From the NCBI RefSeq assembly GCF_028554725.1, contig NC_071668.1:29428501-29492500 (forward strand): a DNA stretch of 64,000 nt, read 5' to 3'. Shown one piece after another: positions 60,430 to 64,000 of the stretch. Both the position numbers and the translations under genes were made by a program. The stretch comes from Zeugodacus cucurbitae. Lineage: Eukaryota; Arthropoda; Insecta; Diptera; Tephritidae. The notes below the pieces were generated by a model. It ran no database searches and was not told the DNA's origin. It was given only the letters and a program-made list of their open reading frames with translations. Positions within the stretch are counted from its first letter, which is position 1. The number at the start of each line of letters is the position of its first letter.

Positions 60430-63400
60430 GATTGTCACTCACTTGGGAGTGGCCAGAAACGATTCTTCTCCACATGGTTCAAGCAGCTCACGACTTCCGG
60501 TTTTAGACCAAGTATCCTCTGGGTAGCCAACAGACATCCGTTTGAAGGCGAGCTAAAGTGAGAAGGCGAAGCCCGCTTATGCGGTTGTGCGTAGGGTTTG
60601 GGACCCACCACATAAAAACACCCCCCAATGAAAAATCTACGAAAGCCTCGGATGAGACACCCCCCTTTTGATGACGACCCCTGCAAACGTTTTAAGGATA
60701 ATGATATAAGGTTGCTGGTTGATGTCCTCATACGACTTAAGGCTGACATCACCGCCATCCAAGAAGTGCGATGGACGGGACAAGGACGGAAGAAGGTGGG
60801 TCCTTGTGACATCTACTACAGCGGCCATATAAAGGAGCGCAAATTTGGTGTTGGATTTGTGGTGGGAGAGAGACTCCGTCGCAGAGTCCTGGCATTCACC
60901 CCGGTGGATGAACGTCTAGCCACAATCCGCATCAAAGCGAGGTTCTTCAACATATCGCTGATTTGCGCCCACGCCCCAACGGAAGAGAAGGACGATGTGA
61001 CCAAAGATGCTTTCTATGAGCGCCTAGAACGCACCTATGAGCGCTGCCCCCGCCACGATGTAAAAGTCGTGCTTGGTGATTTTAACGCCAGGGTGGGTAA
61101 AGAAGGTGTCTTTGGCACAACAGTCGGAAAATTCAGCCTCCATGACGAAACATCGCCAAACAGCCTGAGGCTGATCGACTTCGCTGGGGCCCGAAATATG
61201 GTCGTCTGTAGTACCAGATTCCAGCATAAGAAAATACATCAAGCTACTTGGCTGTCTCCTGATCGAAACACGCGGAAGCAAATCGATCACGTTGTGATAG
61301 ACGGAAGACATGTCTCCTGTGTTTTAGACGTGCGTACGCTCCGAGGACCAAATATAGACTCGGACCATTATCTGGTCGCAGCGAAGATACGCACCCGCCT
61401 CTGTGCAGCAAAGAATGCCCGTCAACAAACACAAGGAAGGTTCGACGTCGAAAAGCTGCAATCGCAACAGACAGCCACGAAATACTCTACTCGACTTGCA
61501 CTCCTGCTCTCTGAGAGCACTCATCAGCATCTCGGTATAAGGGAACTGTGGAACGGCATCTCAAACTCACTGCGTACCGCTGCAGCCGAAACAATTGGTT
61601 TTCGGCAACGACAAAAAACAAGCTGGTACGATGAGGAGTGCCGTCTCGCAGCGGAGAGAAAACAGACTGCCTACCTCGCAACATTGCAAACGACCACAAC
61701 ACGTGCGGGATGGGATAGATACCGAGAGCTGAAGAGGGAAGCGAGACGCATTTGCAGACAAAAAAAGAAAGAGGCCGAAATGCGTGAGTACGAAGAGCTT
61801 GAGAAGCTGGCAGACAGAGGGAATGCTCGAAAATTTTATGAAAAAATGAAGCGACTTAACGAAGGTTTCAAGACCGGAGCATCCTCATGTAGAGACCAAG
61901 GTGGTAATCTGGTAACCGATGTCCAGGGCATACTGGGATTATGGAGGGAACACTTCTCCGACCTGCTGAATGGCAGTGAGAGTACAACACCAGGAGATGG
62001 CGAACCCGATCCCCCAATCGATGACGATGGAACAGATGTTCCATTACCCGACCATGAAGAAATTCGAATAGCAATTACCCGTTTGAAGAACAACAAAGCA
62101 GCGGGGGCCGATAGATTACCGGCAGAACTATTCAAATACGGCGGCGAAGAACTGATAAGGTGCATGCATCAGCTTCTTTGCAGAATATGGTCGGAAGAAA
62201 GCATGCCTGACGATTGGAATCTCAGTGTGCTCTGCCCAATCCATAAAAAGGGAGATCCCACAATCTGCGCCAATTACCGTGGGATCAGCCTCCTAAATAT
62301 CGCATACAAGGTTCTATCGAGCGTATTGTGTGAAAGACTAAAGCCCACCGTCAACAAACTGATTGGACCTTATCAGTGTGGCTTTAGACCTGGAAAATCG
62401 ACAACTGACCAGATATTCACCATGCGCCAAATCTTGGAAAAGACCCGAGAAAAGAGGATCGACACACACCACCTTTTTGTCGATTTTAAAGCTGCTTTCG
62501 ACAGCACGAAAAGGAGTTGCCTTTACGCCGCGATGTCTGAATTTGGTATCCCCGCAAAACTAATACGGCTGTGTAAATTGACGTTGAGCAACACCAAAAG
62601 CTCCGTCATGATTGGGAAGGACCTCTCCGAGCCGTTCGATACCAAACGAGGTTTCAGACAAGGTGACTCACTATCGTGCGACTTCTTTAACCTGATGCTG
62701 GAAAAAATTATAAGAGCTGCAGAGCTAAACCGAGAAGGTACAATCTTCTACAAGAGTGTACAGCTTCTGGCGTACGCCGATGATATTGATATCATCGGAA
62801 GCAACAACCGCGCCGTTTGTTCTGCTTTTTCCCGCATGGATAAGGAGGCGAAGCGAATGGGTCTGGAGGTGAATGAGGACAAGACGAAATATCTCCTGTC
62901 ATCAAACAAACAGTCGGCGCATTCGCGTCTTGGCTCCCACGTCACTGTTGACAGTCATAACTTCGAGGTCGTAGATAATTTCGTATACCTGGGAACCAGC
63001 ATCAACAACACGAACAATGTCAGCCTCGAAATCCAGCGCAGAATAACTCTTGCCAACAGGTGCTACTTTGGACTGAGTAGGCAATTGAACAGTAAAGTCC
63101 TCTCTCGACGAACCAAAATCAAGCTCTACAAGTCACTTATCATTCCCGTCTTGCTTTACGGTGCAGAAGCTTGGACGATGTCAACATCAGATGAGACGAC
63201 ACTAGGAGTTTTCGAGAGGAAAATTTTGCGCAAGATTTATGGTCCTCAGAACATTGGCAACGGCGAATACCGCAGACGATGGAACGATGAGCTGTACGAG
63301 TTATACGACGACATTGACATAGTTCAGCGAATAAAAAGACAGCGGCTACGCTGGCTACGTCATGTTGTCCGAATGGACGAAAACACTCCAGCCCTGAAAG

Positions 63401-63600
63401 TGTTCGATGCAGTACCCGCCGGAGGAAGCCGAGGAAGGGGAAGGCCTCCACTCCGTTGGAGGGACCAGGTGGAGAGCGACCTGGTTACACTTGGGATCTC
63501 CAACTGGCGCCGAACTGCAAAGGAGAGAGACAGGTGGCGCACTATCGTCGATTCGGCTATAACCGGCTAAACGGTTGCAACGCCAATCACAAAAGTATAA
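60430..63600 (+). mobile_element. RTE-type non-LTR retrotransposon, nearly full length
   Basis: One long frame with endonuclease and reverse transcriptase is preceded by about 200 bases of 5' sequence. The 5' edge is approximate. The 3' end follows a very short UTR, ACGGTTGCAACGCCAATCAC, without poly(A), as is usual for the RTE clade, whose 3' ends carry short simple repeats. The truncated copy at 29.5-30.3 kb ends at the same CGCCAA text, which helps to place the end. Confidence 0.88.
60628..63570 (+). CDS. RTE retrotransposon polyprotein (AP-like endonuclease and reverse transcriptase), 980 aa
   Basis: The protein would nick target DNA and copy the element's RNA onto it. N-terminal AP-type endonuclease: QEVRW (45-49, catalytic Glu46), HAPT (115-118), GDFN (150-153), IDHV (219-222) and SDH (245-247). 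Reverse transcriptase: NNKAAGADRLPAELF about residue 489, FVDFKAAFD (about 616-624, first catalytic Asp), GFRQGDSL (about 675), AYADDIDIIG (YADD about 716-719), VNEDKTKYL. C-terminal region with FVYLGTSI, AEAWTM and RLRWLRHVVRM. The frame is open throughout. The ATG follows an in-frame stop at 60613. However, the stretch before QEVRW is short and lacks the WNVR-type motif (first catalytic Asn) expected about 30-40 residues upstream; DNDIRLLVDVL joins abruptly, which suggests a small in-frame deletion. The RT looks intact and the endonuclease is probably crippled. Confidence 0.9.
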   Translation: MKNLRKPRMRHPPFDDDPCKRFKDNDIRLLVDVLIRLKADITAIQEVRWTGQGRKKVGPCDIYYSGHIKERKFGVGFVVGERLRRRVLAFTPVDERLATIRIKARFFNISLICAHAPTEEKDDVTKDAFYERLERTYERCPRHDVKVVLGDFNARVGKEGVFGTTVGKFSLHDETSPNSLRLIDFAGARNMVVCSTRFQHKKIHQATWLSPDRNTRKQIDHVVIDGRHVSCVLDVRTLRGPNIDSDHYLVAAKIRTRLCAAKNARQQTQGRFDVEKLQSQQTATKYSTRLALLLSESTHQHLGIRELWNGISNSLRTAAAETIGFRQRQKTSWYDEECRLAAERKQTAYLATLQTTTTRAGWDRYRELKREARRICRQKKKEAEMREYEELEKLADRGNARKFYEKMKRLNEGFKTGASSCRDQGGNLVTDVQGILGLWREHFSDLLNGSESTTPGDGEPDPPIDDDGTDVPLPDHEEIRIAITRLKNNKAAGADRLPAELFKYGGEELIRCMHQLLCRIWSEESMPDDWNLSVLCPIHKKGDPTICANYRGISLLNIAYKVLSSVLCERLKPTVNKLIGPYQCGFRPGKSTTDQIFTMRQILEKTREKRIDTHHLFVDFKAAFDSTKRSCLYAAMSEFGIPAKLIRLCKLTLSNTKSSVMIGKDLSEPFDTKRGFRQGDSLSCDFFNLMLEKIIRAAELNREGTIFYKSVQLLAYADDIDIIGSNNRAVCSAFSRMDKEAKRMGLEVNEDKTKYLLSSNKQSAHSRLGSHVTVDSHNFEVVDNFVYLGTSINNTNNVSLEIQRRITLANRCYFGLSRQLNSKVLSRRTKIKLYKSLIIPVLLYGAEAWTMSTSDETTLGVFERKILRKIYGPQNIGNGEYRRRWNDELYELYDDIDIVQRIKRQRLRWLRHVVRMDENTPALKVFDAVPAGGSRGRGRPPLRWRDQVESDLVTLGISNWRRTAKERDRWRTIVDSAITG

Positions 63601-64000
63601 TTGGTATGAAAAAATCATTGATATAATCCATTGCGCTATCTATTTTTTGACAGTTCTAGATTCTCTTGGAATAAACTTGTAAAGAATATAGATAAATATT
63701 CGTGTTATCAGATTGAACGATACTGTTTCATTTTGTTAGGAGACTCCTGAGAAAAAAGTTTTCAATTATTATATCTGTAATTTTTAATCGATTTGATAAT
63801 CGATTTTTACTTATATGATATCACAGCGCAATCGCTCCCATCATCTTGCCTTGTCTCCATTATCTAGAGCATTTTTCATTCGCCTTCAATTTTACCGCAA
63901 AATTTTATTTGTTTGCGAAATTAGTTAACATGCTGTGAAAAGTCGTAATTGAAATTTAAATGTCTCTGAACTTCACTCCTCGTCGCGCTCAATTGTTGAG
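63601..64000. other. non-coding stretch to window end
   Basis: AT-rich. No feature seen beyond the short palindrome-like 'TAATCGATTTGATAATCGATT' near 63786. Confidence 0.5.

Noticed and set aside
60435..60812. 125-codon frame antisense to the RTE element, and several others antisense to 60.6-63.6 kb
   Set aside because: They are shadows of the long sense coding frame, with no domains of their own.
1..64000. CRISPR arrays, bacterial operons, rRNA or tRNA genes
   Set aside because: No regularly spaced direct repeats, no ribosome-binding-site pattern and no A/B-box tRNA signals were recognised by eye; the gene structure is eukaryotic. A tRNAscan run would be needed to exclude tRNAs formally.

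Overview
The window looks like AT-rich nuclear DNA of a higher fly, probably a tephritid fruit fly. The evidence is one spliced insect-type cytochrome P450 gene with short canonical introns, many insect transposable elements, and a dispersed repeat ending in GTTCGG-TTACAC-CCGAAC and TTCCTTACTTGTT, a type I associate with tephritid genomes. The species is inferred; no marker gene is present. Most of the 64 kb is intergenic or intronic DNA in which I see no gene.

Layout: 1-7.8 kb is non-coding, with a diverged tandem repeat (3.9-4.1 kb) and a broken RNase H piece of a non-LTR retrotransposon (6.3-7.0 kb). From 7.8 to 28.3 kb there are seven copies or partial copies of one repeat family (about 1.0-1.4 kb, 16-bp subterminal inverted repeats, 3' hairpin, GACG-rich core). 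I read it as a DINE-1/HINE (Helentron-derived) family in two subfamilies. An eighth copy at 41.5-44.5 kb carries a nested Helitron. Two copies at 10.2-11.9 kb lie head to head and form a long inverted repeat. Pieces of one RTE-type retrotransposon lie at 29.5-30.3 and 33.4-33.6 kb, and a nearly complete copy with a 980-codon reading frame lies at 60.4-63.6 kb. Other mobile DNA: a mariner/IS630-type transposase relic (35.5-36.1 kb), a Helitron 5'-end relic (39.0 kb), a second RNase H relic (50.2-50.9 kb), and a 617-bp internally deleted piggyBac-type element between TTAA sites (59.0-59.6 kb).

Host genes: the only confident one is a six-exon cytochrome P450 of 492 residues on the minus strand (51,755-54,479). 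Its frame and splice sites are intact and its heme cysteine is kept, but the C-helix Trp and Arg and the heme-loop Arg are replaced. A second, unidentified gene is suggested by a spliced tail on the plus strand (39,153-39,558). Tiny candidate exons with good splice sites at 13.9, 24.0 and 47.3 kb suggest that parts of the window are introns of large genes. Nothing suggests an operon or a shared pathway among these loci. No rRNA, tRNA or CRISPR array was recognised by eye.
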